64,000 nt of DNA, taken from assembly GCA_029449245.1 (NCBI GenBank), contig JANATF010000010.1:1798001-1862000 (forward strand), written 5' to 3'. A program made the position numbers and the translations under genes. This document shows positions 46,282 through 59,761 of this stretch, in pieces (the first letter of the stretch is position 1; each line of letters opens with the position of its first letter). The notes under the pieces are model-generated. The model made no database searches. It was not told where the DNA came from and saw only the letters and a program-made list of their open reading frames with translations. The DNA is from Mortierella alpina (taxonomy: Eukaryota; Mortierellomycota; Mortierellomycetes; Mortierellales; Mortierellaceae).

Positions 46282-49200
46282 TTAACTGGGCGACAATGGC
46301 CCCGAGAACCCTGCACCAGAAGCCGCGCCCTGTCCAGACCCAGAGCCGAACTGCCTCCTGAATCTCGCCGAAGGTCTGTTATTCGCATATCCACCGCCGC
46401 TGCCACTACTACTGGGTGACATCACAGGCGAATAAGTTGACGGCGAACCCGCTATGGACGACGAAGACGATGTCACGGATAGCGATCGGATCGAGGTCGT
46501 CAATCCATTCACGCCACCGCCACCACCACCACTGTTACTGCTCAAGTTCAGCGTGGTCTGGGCACCTCCGCCAGGTTCAATCTCTAGAGCGCGGTCGCTG
46601 TAGGCATACAACACAAACTTGCCGGGAATACCGGGTTCCAGGATCGAAACGACAATCAGATACCCGTATTGGTTAGGCAGAAGCGTGATCGGTTCCGTAG
46701 CGACTCCTTGTGGCACAGACGTGTAAGGCCCTGAGGAACTGACCTCTCGGCCAAGAACTCCTTCGTCCAGTCGCTCAAATACAGTGACATTGATTTTTGG
46801 CATCGGGCTGATTTCTGGCGTTTGCAGTCGTACCCTGTTTTACACCAGCAATGGAGAGAGAGAAAGAGCGAGTGAGATATAGCAGCGGAATAGGTTAGTC
46901 GACGACCCCCCCCTGAGTACATTTTAGTACAGTGATTTGGGGAAACTTACATAAAGGTTGTCATTTCCGTGATGGGGACGAGAAAATGAGGATTCTTGGC
47001 ATAGCTCAGACTCTGGTGGTGGTGCCAGCCCATGGCGCTCACTCCCAGGACCCATTCGCCTCTCAGAATCTTCTTGAACATGCCCTAGTCAGCCCAAAAG
47101 TATAGGAAACAAGCCGTTTAAATGGAGGTATCGCGGTAAGCAGCATTCTCGGAGGTGCAAAGAATATAATTATATAGCCTGCATTGAATCCTTACAGCTC
47201 CTTCGATGGGTAACCGGGTAAGCGACATATCAATGTGGGACTGCAGCGTTAACTTGTACTTTCCAATCTGGCCGGGTTCAAATGTCGACACAATGACAGT
47301 GTATTGTCCAGCTACATGTTATTTGGGAGGAGGAGTGGTTTTTTTGCCACCAAGCATGTCTTGTCAGTATTATCCTCAGAATATAAACTGTGCCATCGCC
47401 ATTTGAAGCAAGAAAAATTAACACGCCCAAAATTGCACACTTACGTCGAAGATCATTTGCTTCGCAGTAGCAAAATCCATGCCTGTACTCGCCCGACTGC
47501 GCGATAATATCCTTTGTCCATACACTGTCCAAAATTTAGACCATGATACGTAAAATCGTTTAAAAAAAGCTTGCACCTTCAGGTCTAGTGCCTCCTGATC
47601 AAGAATAGTAACACGACGCAAAGCGAAAAACATCTTACCATGATACACGCTTGCCCTGAGAATTGACCAGCTGAACGTGCGCCGCAAAATCTTTGGGTGA
47701 TTCCAACATAAAGAACGCGGACGTGGTGGTCTGAGGAGCGAGAGGCACCGGTACTACCAGCTTGTACTGAGGATTGTTCAAAAATCCTGCATTGTAACTA
47801 CTACCGCCTGCTGTCTCTTCTGACCACTCATCTTCAAACTACAAACAAATCATGGCATTGTCAACCAAAAGCATAATAGTGATGCACGAAAATAGAATAC
47901 GTAGTACACCCCTTACCTTCTTTTCAATTGCGTATTTCTTGGGAATCTCCTTTAGCTCGAACTCACAGACGGCATAGGCTCGCAACGTGAAGTGTAGATC
48001 CCTGGTCTTGACATGTTGCGACAGCACAATGGTATACTCGTTTTGCCCTGGAGGGACCTCGAATCGAACCAAAATATGCGGACTGTTCACGTACATGCCC
48101 TTAATCATCGAGTTGCCTTCGTAGTAGATACGCGTGCCATGGTTGCGGGAGTCTGTATGGGAGTGTTGCTGTGAGCCGAACCCTGTCGCCAAATTCGGGA
48201 TTGTGGCTGTCCCTGTGGCAGAGGGTGGACTGGTCGATGGCAAGAGTGCTGCTGCTGTCTGATTTTGAGGCTGCTTTTGGACATCAAAAACGTGTAGAGT
48301 GATAAAATCCCGGTTCTCCTCCGTAACCGTGATGTGTTTCGACAGCAGAAGCCAAATACCGCACGGGCGCGAGCCCTTGACGTTGGTGAAGAGTGAAAAT
48401 TGTGGGTTGTAGCCCAAGTTGTAGTTGTCGCGTTTCGGTCCGTAATTGTACGGCCAAGGTCTATAAACACCTCCACATAATTCATTTACCGAACAACACT
48501 TGGTTAGCAAGTGGAAGAATCAAATACGAATGAACCTACCGTGATCCCTGTCACGTCGGGCTTGGTTGACTCACGCATGAATAACGGCACGGTGGTTCAG
48601 GGTCTCGAGGTTCCAATTAATGTGTATGGTATCAAATGTCGCACACACCGATTCATAGTCGATCCAAAAAATGCCGTCGTCGTTCTTAAGCGCTGCAAAC
48701 TGATCAAAATTCAACTCGGCTTTCAATCCTTCCGTCCAACTGTCAGCGTCTAAGTGACTGAAAGGGCCTTTCCATCTCTTATGACTCCATGGGTTCTTCA
48801 CTTGTAGCAGTCTCAGCCCTTGCACTTCCTTGAGATCCAGCACTGCGTATGCATGTGTCGGTACTAAACCCAGGCGGTCGGCCTCTGCATCTGTCATGTT
48901 GCCTGTTGCTATCGTTACCAGTGCGACACCTACCATAAACAGCACATCGCATTAGTCGATCCATGGTTACTCAAAAAGTCCCTGAATCTTAGCACAGACA
49001 GGGCGTTGCCATACCGTTGCGCTGCCCATGAATCATTCGCTTCCACTGCTTCTCGCTATCAAAGTTGGATTCTTTGATAAAAATGTGCTCGGGAATCCAG
49101 CCCGTCAGTGCACTAACAGATCAAAGGACGTGGGAACAGTTAAGAAGAAGCTGTGGCTATAAACTTGGGCATGTCTCCTTCCTTTGTTCCTTACTATAAA

Positions 49201-51102
49201 TCAATGCCAGAGTTCGAGCCCGGGAAGTCATAGCCTCCCATGAGTTTCATGTACGCCTTCTCAATAATACTCGGCCAAAGCTCGTTCTTGTTCGTTGAGA
49301 AAGTGCACATGAGTGTTCCCGACTTCGACACTGGTAGGTAGTCGTCCACCACTATATGCAGTTTTTTTGTTTTTGGAATATGGGTGAAATTAGTAGTAGG
49401 TGGCAGATGCGGAAAACGCTTTGCGATAACTCCGTGCTGTGAGAAATATATCTGAAAAAAACTCCCCTTCCAAAAACTTACCGACGCGACGCGCGATGCC
49501 ATTGAAAGTGAGTTTTACAAGGTATTTGCCGTGGGGATTATAACAAGGTTCGCCAAACTTGTTTCTGGGGTATATGCATGCCCGAATGAGCTACATCAAG
49601 TAAAAGTGCATTTTCTGCACTGTAAGCAAACCGAAGCCATACATTTGAGTCTACCAGCACGCTCTGACTAAGATGATATCACAATCGTCTTACCTGCTTT
49701 TTCCATCGCCTTTCATAGCTCGCACTGACACAAAGACTGGCCACGAAGGAGCAGTCTGTGACAATATCCTGGACGATGCTCGTGCTCGAAATTAAACAAA
49801 TCATCTTTGGATTCTCCATGATCTGCGAGACGCGCTTCCATGACCCAAACTTTGAGATCTGCTTGTCCGACAGTGGAAGCATGCCGTCAGGATCTGTGAA
49901 AGGTCCTTTCTCGCGTAGTAAGTCCTTGACGTCTAGGTCACTCCATGGGTGGTACTTCTTGTTATTGATAAGCATGGTCGTTTTAAGAACCTGCAGTTCC
50001 TGGGGGGTTAGGTTCGATGGTCCAGAGATGACGGGAGCTGAACTCGATTTGACCTCTATTTGACAATACCCAGAAAATGTAACACGATCGAGCGAAATCC
50101 TGGTTAAAACCTCCATGCTACATCTTTGCACTTCTGCCGTATACTGGGGCAATGCATTCGCATCAGGCATCCATTGGGCTTACTTAGTAGTGGCATTGCG
50201 TCTATTGACACGCCTTTCAGGTTCTCGGCCCTTGATATGACATCGCGCAACCGCTGCTCCAAAGCGTCCTTGATGGCTCCGTCAGCCGCATCCTTCCATG
50301 CCTGCAAAAATAGATCTGCCGAGTCCATGTAGAAATCCAGCGCTCCTTGTTCATGCTGCTTCTCTTGCTCTGCCACAGCCTGCTCGAACGCAAACTTTTA
50401 TCAACCAGAAGATCGTAGCATCCAGTCAGTAAAAATCCTAAAGTCTGATCAAATGTATGCATGCTTCTTAACCTGGTAGGGTACCTGCGCCTCCTGTGCG
50501 AGCTTTTCGTATGCTGGGAGTTCTTTTATGTGTTTTACTGGCGTGGTGCTTGAACTTCTGGACTCCCATATGGCTTCTGCTCTCATTGAATATTGCTCCG
50601 ATTTCCTGCGAACAAGATCGTGTTCCTCTCCAAGTGGTAACACTATGCCCAATGGTCCCATGTTCATATATCAAATGACATTAGTTTGGTAGATATGATG
50701 ATTGAACATCAGAGCGAGCCACGGAGTCAAGGATACATACGCTTTAAGATTTTGATGAAGATCTATACCACAGTACAAGAGCAACCAAGGCAATCAAAGG
50801 AATCTTAGCATTCAGGGACTAAACACAAGGAACAGGATATCAACTGCACGCTACTTATCCCACGCCTGTTCTACCTCGCAGACTTCGCAGTAAAGCAACC
50901 TTGCCGTATGATGATCGCCATTGGCATCCTCTTGCACAGCTTGGAGGGCTAGTGGGTAGGCCTCGGCATAGAGGCCGGGCAGCGATGTTAGAGGATCCTG
51001 ACCCCCATTGGCATGAATGTTTCCCGAGGCAGAGTCAATCGGCGACAGGTCTGGTTCGCAGCCTGGGGTCCTCGGTGTTCCTGGAAAGGGGTATGGGTCC
51101 AT
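46282..51102 (-). CDS. Calpain-7/PalB (Rim13)-like cysteine protease with MIT domains
   Basis: Well-defined minus-strand exons are 46282-46834, 46951-47084, 47196-47311, 47445-47524, 47639-47838, 47917-48460, 48575-48929, 49015-49112, 49195-49351, 49482-49590 and 49694 to about 50080, with N-terminal exons near 50185-50394, 50473-50642 and 50890-51102. MIT-type helices (LYAEAYPLALQAVQEDANGD, then DFYMDSADLFLQAWKDAADG) open the protein. The catalytic Cys is in VTDCSFVASL, His in LVPTHAYAVLD and Asn in NPWSHKRWKG, so the triad is intact. EKAYMKLMGGYDFPGSNSG is the family hallmark. Two or more C2-like calpain domains follow (GFCYCEAND, PNQYGYLIVVSILEPGIPG). In fungi PalB/Rim13 cleaves PacC/Rim101 at ESCRT-III for alkaline pH signalling. 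Splicing between 50080 and 50190 and the start are uncertain. Confidence 0.88.
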
Positions 51103-51568
51103 CGAAGCGACGGTGGCTCTTCCGGTTCAGCAGCAGCAAACGCACTCGACGTGTGGTGCTCAATTGCGCAAAGTGCTACCCGCTCCGAGGGTTCAAGGCG
51201 GGATGGGGTGAAATGGAGTGTCTGCGACAATGGAAATGGCGGAGTTGGGTCCAAAAGACTCAAGGTGTAAAGAGTGGATGAAGGAATAATGCACACGCTT
51301 TGCTGGACTCTCAACAGTAAACTTTAGGAGTGCAAATGGTCGTTGTGATGGAGTGGTCTCCCTTTAAGGATGCCGGGCAGTATAGACGAGGGAGACGCTG
51401 GGCTGGCAAAAGACACAAAGAAGGACGCTGAGCAGCGCCCCACACCTGCCCTGGGACGGATGTATAAAAACTTCCATATCTGCGCCGCTAACACATAACC
51501 CGCGTAAAGTAAAAAAATCATCTTTATCAAAACGTTTGTGCGAACTGTGAACAAGGTGGAGATTTGCC
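51103..51568. other. Spacer between PalB-like start and CDP-DAG synthase end
   Basis: Should contain the PalB-like promoter and the synthase 3' UTR. The overlapping ORFs on both strands (about 50988-51314) show no domain. Confidence 0.5.
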
Positions 51569-53801
51569 TCAAGAGACCCATGCCTCCTTGGGGGGTATGA
51601 TCACACAGCTGTCCTCGTCCAGCAGTCCCTGTCCGATCAAGTACTGCCTCAGGTGGTCAAACAGCTCCATCTGCTCGGGACCCTTCAGTTTGGTCGCAGT
51701 CTGAAGCACAAATCCAACGGTGACAGCGCTGGTCTTGATGAAGGACTGATAGTACATGTACGAGAACAAGCCCATAAGGAACTGGCAGTCCATCCTGTCC
51801 GTGATGCCTCCATGTCCAGGGATCGATTGCCCAAAGTCCTTGATCTTGAACGCCCTCTTGAAACCCGAGGCAAAGAATCCTCCAAAAGGTGCGATCAAGG
51901 ATGCGAAACAAGCCATGAAAATCGAATGCAACTGAAGAGGCGCAATCATCACATAGTTATTGCGGAGACCCAGGTGACGGACAAGCGAAACCATCCAGGG
52001 TTTGAGGTAATGCTTCACAGGGACAAACACAGGGTTAGGGTCGCAGGTCAGTCCCGAGAATGCGGTCGCGCGCAAGTCCTTGACTGGGCAGATCATGTAT
52101 GGATATCTCAGAAACAAAGTCGCAAACTAAAAGGAACACAAAATCGGTGAGAAAGAAGCCCAGCGATGAGCAACTCATATAGCAAGCACTTTCAAAGGAT
52201 CGCATTGACTTACCAGCATTCCAAAGGCAATGGTCATGATCCAACCGCCGACGAAGCCTTCGACTGTCTTCTTCGGCGACAATTTGATGAGAGGGGTCTT
52301 TCCCCAAAAGAATCCAAAGATGTAAGCCCAGATGTCGTTGGCGATGACCAAGGACACTGGCAAGAAGAACCAGATCAAGCCCTCAAAGATGTTGTTGATG
52401 ATGAAATGGCTTTGACAGACGACGAGCAGCAATGTCATATGTGTCCAAGCAAATTGAGAGAACTGAAACCGGTAGTGACCTTTCTTCAGGTTGGCGACAA
52501 AGAACACAAAACCTGGATGGGCAAAATATATATTGGTCAGATTATGATACATGTCCAGCAATTTTCCTTTTTCCTTTTTTTTTTTGCGAATTGTTTCTGC
52601 GCCTTACCAATAACGTAGAGTGTGAACGAGATGAAGCGATGGTGCGTTGCAAATGGGAGCAAGAATGCATCCACAAAAACAACATGCTGAAAGTAGTGGA
52701 TCAAACTCTCTCCATAAAAGAAGTAGTTTGTACTGAACAGAAAATACCTAGAACCCAGAGAACAATGAAGGTAGCTTCAGTAAGAGCTGGTAAAGTTAAT
52801 TTGACAGGTCTGCTTTTGGCGGCGTCTTACCAATTCATGGCTCTGAACCATGGTAACTTTTTCTCCCTACTTGGCACAGCCGCCAGGTAAATCACCTCCT
52901 TGTAGACTAGCCCCTGCACCATGACGACTAACAGAATCACAAACAGCGGGCCTGCTGCTACGCACGCAAAAAACCCTCCGATCATAATCAGAGTCCAGAG
53001 TGTGCGAACAGACCAATTAGCCCACTTGGCCTTTGCAGACTGGTCCGCCAGCAATACTACCGCCTACAAATAACAATAAAGGCACGATAGCCATTACGTT
53101 AGCACATAGTGCGAAATGTCCCTGCCTTTCATATTGTCGTCACAATGACCGTGCCACAGAACAAGGCCGCTTCGCAATGCTCAGAAGGCCAATCTCTCAC
53201 GAACGTGTCGCATCCCTGACCGATGTTGGCCCACGCCATAATTGTTCCGAGCGATCCTGCTGTCCGTAATCCGTAAATCGCTTCACAGCAACAGTTCATT
53301 CCTTTCGCAGGGCTTGATCCTCTACCATCCTAGGCGTCAGTCTTGTCAAACCATTTTATACTGATGTTACACATCAATGTGCACGCGGTAAGTGGTAATA
53401 AGATCAAACTCCATCAATCCAGGCCAAGCGAGTGCGGCGAGTGTTGCTCCATGTACTTTCTTCCTGCAGGCTTACTCCTTCGTCCTTGTGTTGCCCTCTC
53501 CGAGGGGTAGAATGTCACACCCTGCGAATCCGGTCCTGGGGCACATTTCTACATCTCTCAGCCTGGCTCTACCTACCTCTTTAGATGCTGCAGTCGGTCC
53601 AGTGCTGTTGCTATTATGATGGTGGTGTCCCTCGGATAAATGCTTTCCGTTGCTTGACGTGGGACTAGAGGGTGCGTCTACGGTCATTGCGGTGGTTGCA
53701 GAAGCGGCGAGGTCCGAGCCTATGGCGGTCCCTACGGCATGGTGTCCGCTGCCCTTGGTTGACGGCGGTGAGGACCGCTTGGGTGATTTTGGCTTGGTCA
53801 T
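51569..53801 (-). CDS. CDS1: Phosphatidate cytidylyltransferase (CDP-diacylglycerol synthase)
   Basis: It converts phosphatidic acid and CTP into CDP-diacylglycerol, the precursor of phosphatidylinositol, phosphatidylserine and cardiolipin, in the ER membrane. Exons 53577-53801, 52831-53063, 52608-52747, 52214-52512 and 51569-52126 give 484 residues, close to yeast and human. Hydrophobic helices include TLIMIGGFFACVAAGPLFVI and FIINNIFEGLIWFFLPVSL. The motif VIANDIWAYIFGFFWGKTPL followed by LSPKKTVEGFVGG and the family signature FKIKDFGQSIPGHGGITDR with MDCQF are intact. The N-terminal 75 residues are a disordered, His-containing tail. The first intron is long (about 513 bases); a small extra exon inside it cannot be excluded. 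Confidence 0.95.
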
Positions 53802-54104
53802 GGTTTTCGTTATTGGATGAAGAGAGAGAATACGAAATGAAAAGGCGTGGGTTGATTTCAGGGCTCCTCTCAGAAAAAGATTTAGACAAGCACGAAAACA
53901 AGGCGGGAATAAGAGAGCTTGTAGTTTCTCGAAAGGAGGAAACAGGAGGTGCGAAGGAATAAAGAGAGGCACAAGGGCTGGCAAGAATGCGTAAGCAGGA
54001 AACGACCGCGTGAAGAGAGCAAAGTAAATGGGTGAGAAGAGGCAAGAGATCGAAGGCTACTGGAAGGGTGAAGGATCTGATGAGACATGTGACGGAGTTT
54101 GTAT
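53802..54104. other. Spacer upstream of CDP-DAG synthase
   Basis: Holds its promoter and 5' UTR and the 3' UTR of the PIF1 gene. The sequence is rich in GAAA/AGAG. No gene seen. Confidence 0.5.
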
Positions 54105-57043
54105 TCAGATGCTCTTCATTCGCTCATAAAACGCTATCACCTTCGGGTCGACCATGACCTTTCCCGGCTGAAAGTTCTTCACCACGAGTCCTTGCAGGCA
54201 TGTCGCGCGCGAAAGTGCGACGTACGCCTGGCCTAGGGAACACAAGGTCAAAAAGCACGTGTTAGATAATACATTCTCAGTTCCAGGCACTGGCCAGTAG
54301 AGCCTCGCAAAGCTTGCAGAGGAAGTGAATGCCTACCAGTCTCAAAGACCCTGCCAAGGTCTACTTGCACCCTCTCCAACGTTTGCCCTTGGCTCTTGTG
54401 GATACTCAGCGCCCACGCCAAGCATAATGGGATCTGACGTCTTCTCGCCAGGATAATTCCGCCAGGCATCTCCAGTGTCCAATCCTCTCTCCCGACAACC
54501 ATCTCCTTTCCATTCTGGAAGCGAACTTTGGGCAGTCGCTCATGTTCCTCGTTGATCGGTGGCAGATCTCCGTAAGGTCCTGCGCGGATATTGTTCCCTG
54601 CGGCTTCTGTTGAGAAGGCTATTACAATCCCAATGCTGCCATTGACGAGTCCACCACTGGTTGCCCCTTGATTTCGAAGAAGCATCACCTGTGCACCCAC
54701 TTTGATTTCGAGCTTTGTTGGTGCTATACAGAGTTCCTCCATCTTGTGCTTGAGTTTTCCAGTGTCCCTGGCCGTGAAAATGAGCGACTCTGCGCTGATT
54801 TTGTACAGCATGCTATTGTTCGATCTTTCTACTTCTTTGCGAGAAGGGAAGCTTTGCGAGCCAAAGAAAGAGTGCGTCCTAATGTGAGTTGCTAACGCAT
54901 GTCACAGACATTTCGTCACCTGTACAAAAGATACATACAGCATAGTAGGCGCCACGCCGTTTTCGTTCGGGATGTCGCGCTCAAGGCTCCGAAAGGTTGC
55001 TATCGTTCGCGGGGACATCTTGCCTACCCGCACCTCGTTCAGCATACCAGCAAATTCTAGTAGGTACCAATTGCCCGTCAGTAAGACGCACAACGCAAGT
55101 GAATTTGATGTTTACTTAGAGTGGCACATAGATTACCTTGATCCTTTTGCCGAAACACTTGTCGAAGCTCAATCATTACTTGAATGGTATCCTTCCAAGT
55201 CTTTGCCTCGAAGCAGAAACTACAGGTCTCTTGAACTGCAGCGGCCTTGTTCGCCTTTAGCGTTTTAAACGCCCTACCTGCACTGCCGTATCTGCCTCCT
55301 GCCAAACATGCTGCCTTGTCGGCTTCACTTATCCTAGCCATTGCGTTGACCGGCGGCAGTTGGAAGAAATCACCACACAGAACCAATTGAATTCCGCCCC
55401 AGGGTCGATTGTCCTTCCGTATACGACGAGCCAAGAAATCCAACTTATCTAGTAACTCGGCAGAGATCATCGATACCTCATCGACAACCAAAACCTTTGT
55501 TTGCTTCCATCGCGACTCTGCCGCGCTAACCGATTTGACTTTCTTGACAAGATCCTCTGCCGTGCCGTTGCCTAAACCAATACCCGCAAATGAATGCAGT
55601 GTGCAGCCTCCAATGTTACAAGCCGCAATTCCTGTTGACGCAGTAACAGCAACAGACCCTGTCATCGTCCTATCCATAATCGCTGTAGAAGTGGCGCCCT
55701 TCCCGTTATGCCACCCTCTTCCCTGGAGCTGTTTGATCAGCTCACGCAGCAACACAGACTTTCCTGTACCTGCAGAGCCTGTGAAGAAGACGTTCCTGTG
55801 ATGAGTGACGACTTGATCAATCACATAAAGCTGCTCCTTTGACAGGCTATACCCTTCTTCTGCACATAGCGTCGTCGTCGCGGGGGCTACCATAATAGAG
55901 GGGGTAAGCTCTGATGTGGCTGATGTAGCGGATGGCGAAGCCTCCGACAGGGAGTATCCTTGTCCAGGGAACTGTGATGACGGCGGTGTACGTGAGAGAG
56001 AACCGGTGTACCTGTCCAAACTTGCGACTGACGAATGCTGATCGAGGTCCTGGAGTGAGCTGCTGAGCTGTCGTGGGTATTGCTTCCTTCCAGCGTTGTG
56101 AGTATCGACCGTATGATCGATATCGTTGCCTTCGCTATCCTCATCATCGCTAATGACCATAAATGTTGAATGTTGCGATGCTGATGTGCCTACCCCGCTG
56201 TAGCTGCTTTTACACGACTGGTGTGTACCGGACTTTTCATCGTCGTCAGAGTCTTCGATCAAGACGACCATACTCTTTGATGGGATTGTTCCTGATTCCG
56301 ATACACGCGAAAGTTTTGTTGGCCTTGCTCCGTTTGTCAGATCATCATCGCATATACCTTGAGCAATATTTTCCAAGGGACGCTTTCTTTGAACGGATGT
56401 ATCATCGTTGTCGTCGTTGTCGTCATCAACAAGATCGATGGTGATTGGATTCTGCACTGCTGAAAAGAACATCATACTTGATGAGGATCCTGCAGCGTTT
56501 GTATTTGCCCGTGTCCGCTCTTCTAGAGGCAGTGCTGAATTAGTTGTTGGGAATTGTGCGTTCTCGTACTGCTTGAAGTAGTCTGGGATTCCGCAGATGG
56601 GAACGTATTCGTACGTCTCTCCGTTCGCTGAAGAAGAAAAGCGTAACAGTTGTCGGTGAGCTCGCCTGCATTCATCCACCACTGCTGCAGCAGTCCATGG
56701 CAATGAATGTATATCACCTACCTTCGATTGAGCGCGGTGCAAGGAACGGTGCCAGTTGCACCTCGTCTGAGTTCAGGCAACCACTGCTAGTAATAGCAGG
56801 TGAATGCTCTTGGTCTTGGTAATCAGCCGCGGTAGACGTCTCGCACGCGGTTGTCACATCCAATAGTTCCCTGTATAAAAGCTGTCGTGAATTGCTCCGT
56901 TCATTCAAGATGTCGAGGTGGGCTTTCAGGGGTGCTGTGGTTCGCACAGTGAATAATGCAGGGGGACGGGCGATGCGCGGCAATCGATTTCGCAGAGGAG
57001 TGAGGCTTGTCGAATCAGGTTGCTGGTCTTGTTCCTGGGGCAT
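54105..57043 (-). CDS. PIF1-family ATP-dependent DNA helicase
   Basis: PIF1 helicases unwind DNA 5'-to-3', resolve G-quadruplexes, and act at telomeres and in mitochondria. Exons 56722-57043, 55137-56627, 54939-55056, 54337-54878 and 54105-54232 give about 866 residues. The N-terminal 370 are divergent and acidic, with repeated IxLVDDDxDD-like stretches. The helicase core has [13 protein letters not shown], Walker [34 protein letters not shown] (Ia), Walker [28 protein letters not shown], then the PIF1 signature-like [40 protein letters not shown] and [10 protein letters not shown]. All motifs are intact. The ATG at 57043 is the first in-frame Met after the stop-free stretch; it leaves only 173 bases to the upstream proteasome gene's stop, so an upstream exon is unlikely but possible. 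Confidence 0.92.
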
Positions 57044-57216
57044 AACGAACCGAGCTAGTGGTCCAACCGCTTGCCCACCTTGGTGAAGTGCTTTGATGTT
57101 GCTGGAGGTGACAAAAGAGGAATGCAACGTAAGATCGCCACCAAATTACAAAATCTTCAAATTCATTTATTTTCCCGAAGGATATATTCGGTAACGCTGT
57201 CCTTTTCGCGCGTCGT

Positions 57217-58379
57217 TTACGAGATGTCCATGGCCTCCGTTGTGGAGACCTGGACTGTCTCTTTAATGTCGACAAAGTCCCTGATAGTCGACTTGAGCAC
57301 CTGTGTTGTTCCCTTGGGGTACTTGTAACTTGCTTCCTTGACTCCACGCTCGTTGGGCTTGCCGTAGTTACGGAGAACCTCAACCTTCTCCTTGTTGATC
57401 ACCACAACATCCACGTTTGATCCAGATCCCAAATCGTTGAAGATACCAGCCTCAATGGCATCCTGAACCAGAGCGATTCCTTCTTCACGCTATCATCACC
57501 AACAGGAGAGAGACGAGGTCAGATCCCATGAACACACAATTCACACAACTAAAAGCATTACCATAAAGTATATTCACAGAGCACACATACGCTCATGTCA
57601 GCCTTAAAGCGGCTCTCGAATACACTCATAGCAGCAAGTGATCCAGAGCCCATAGTAACGTATGGCAACTTGTCCGTGCTACCGTGAGGGTAGATTGTGT
57701 AGAGATGGGGACCATTGATATCAACTCCTCCAAGAATCAAAGCAGCCCCGATCTGTCCCTGGTACCTATAGATGATTTGAAACGATGAAGAGTAGCAGAA
57801 TTGCACCGAATGAAAGTCAGGGCATGCTAAAAGGGAGCGCAAAAAGGACGCAACTGGAAGTGCACAAGAGGGAGCACTGTTTCATGGCCTCATCATCTTA
57901 CTTGAAAAGCATCTGTTTCAACATGGTCATGGCTGTGACAACGCGTGCTTGACGGCCGGTGGCCAGTCTATGGAGCTCCAGCTGACTGCTGATCAACGCT
58001 GTGGTCATCTCGGTATCGGCTGCAGTTCCCGCACCGCAGCAGTACATATTAGGGGCCAAATAATGAATCTTTTCACAATTCTTGTCCGCGACGATAGGTC
58101 CTGCAGTCGCACGAGTATCTGCTCCAAGAACAAGCCCGTCCTTGTAGATAAGTCCTACGATGGTCGTTCCAGTCTTGGTTGCTTTTGGGACACCAAGTCC
58201 CTTTCCTTCCATCATGGTGTTACTATCAAGACCAAGTCAAGACGACTAGTGTTTAGCAAGAATGCACCGAGAGATGACGCGTCTCTGGTAGCTTACCAGG
58301 TCCCATACGCGCAGAGTACTCACCGGACATGGTTATCAAAGTTGAATCCGCCTTTGGCCTGTGGCACTCTTGAGGTCAT
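57217..58379 (-). CDS. PUP1: 20S proteasome subunit beta-2 (PUP1/PSMB7)
   Basis: Exons 58324-58379, 57902-58222, 57591-57765 and 57217-57489 give 274 residues. The propeptide ([35 protein letters not shown]) ends at the autocatalytic G/TTIVG junction, exposing the N-terminal catalytic Thr of the trypsin-like site. Supporting motifs are [80 protein letters not shown] and [13 protein letters not shown]. All catalytic-core landmarks are present. It is transcribed away from the Npr3 gene, with 247 bases between the two starts. Confidence 0.96.
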
Positions 58380-58626
58380 GTTGTGTAGATGTTAGTCAAG
58401 CTGCGATTGAGTTGGACTGATGCTGAATGGAGAAAGGACAAAGCGAGTTGAAGGCAAATGAAATGAGCGCTGGAAGAAAAAAAGTAGTCGTCTTCCACCT
58501 CAGTGCCTGACGCGCAAGTCTAGCTTCGGCCATTGCACGTGACTTGCCGTGACGTAGAGGCAGTTTAATCGTTTACCTTACGGCCCGTTTTAACATTGGT
58601 TGCCTTTCACATATGCACAAGCAACC
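58380..58626. promoter_or_regulatory. Shared divergent promoter of proteasome beta-2 and Npr3
   Basis: A 247-base gap between opposed starts. No TATA box or known fungal proteasome control element was recognised by eye. Confidence 0.5.
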
Positions 58627-59728
58627 ATGAATGGCCTTGTAGGGATCGTCATTGTCACGAATTCCAGCAGGGGACACCATTTTGTCTACAAGTACCCCCA
58701 AGAGAAGCAAGGAAACGCCCGACCAGCCCATCGCTCCACAGATTCGAAAAGCAAGCCCAATGTGCCTCAGGTGGACGAGTTTCAGGCGACAAACAAGGTG
58801 CTCGGATACGACCCACAGTTCCTCGCTAACCTACTGTCTCCCAAGCTGGCACTATGTGACAAGCGCTTCCAGCTGACGGTCGATGATCTGACTTTTATTG
58901 GCCATCCGGTTTGGATGAGCGGGCCAGATTTTAAGCAGAGACGCCACTATTGGAAGTGGAAATCTTCGCGGCCACCAAAGGAGCGCGTCAAGCGCGGTTG
59001 GATTGTTGGCGGTACGGCTCCATTCATGGACGACAATGACTCGGATTCAGATATTTGCTATGAGGACTCGAACGACGAGAGCGATTCTGCCCGAGGTGGA
59101 TCATCTGGAAATAAGGGTTTGAGAGAAACGAAGGAGGCTATGCTCCGGCGTGGATCAAAGGACGAAGCCCCAGAGATGAGCGCGGCGACGAGGTCATACA
59201 CAGACCCAACAGTATGGCGACAACAGCAAAGACTAAGGACACAGACCTACAACTCCAACCCTAGCTCACCGGCGTCTGGCGACAGCCCCCTTGCAGGACA
59301 AACCCCGCAACAGCAGATGACTCCTTCCATGCCACATCAGGCCAGCTTTGGGTCGTCATTACTCCACCACCCTGTATCAGTACCGCAAACTCCGACTGGC
59401 ATCCAGAACAACCTCAACTCCCAACTCGGCATGCCTCCGCCAATCCAAATAACACAAGGATCGGTGTCGAACGCCTTCTCTCACACCGTCTCAACGCCCG
59501 CAGCTCATTTTCAGCAAATGTCCTTCTTTCACGTTGTCTTTGTTTTGAAACCCCAGGAGCTCCAGCTTAATACTGTAGCAGACCAGGTCTACAAGAACAT
59601 TGCCTGCAAATTGACAGCGGCACTCCGATATGAGGAACTTAGCAGCCAATATGTGAGCCAAGAGGCAACCAAGATTCTCGCAATTCGGGAAGAAGCGGCC
59701 CAATCAGGTATGCCAGTCACTTCATCTG

Positions 59729-59761
<33 letters not shown>

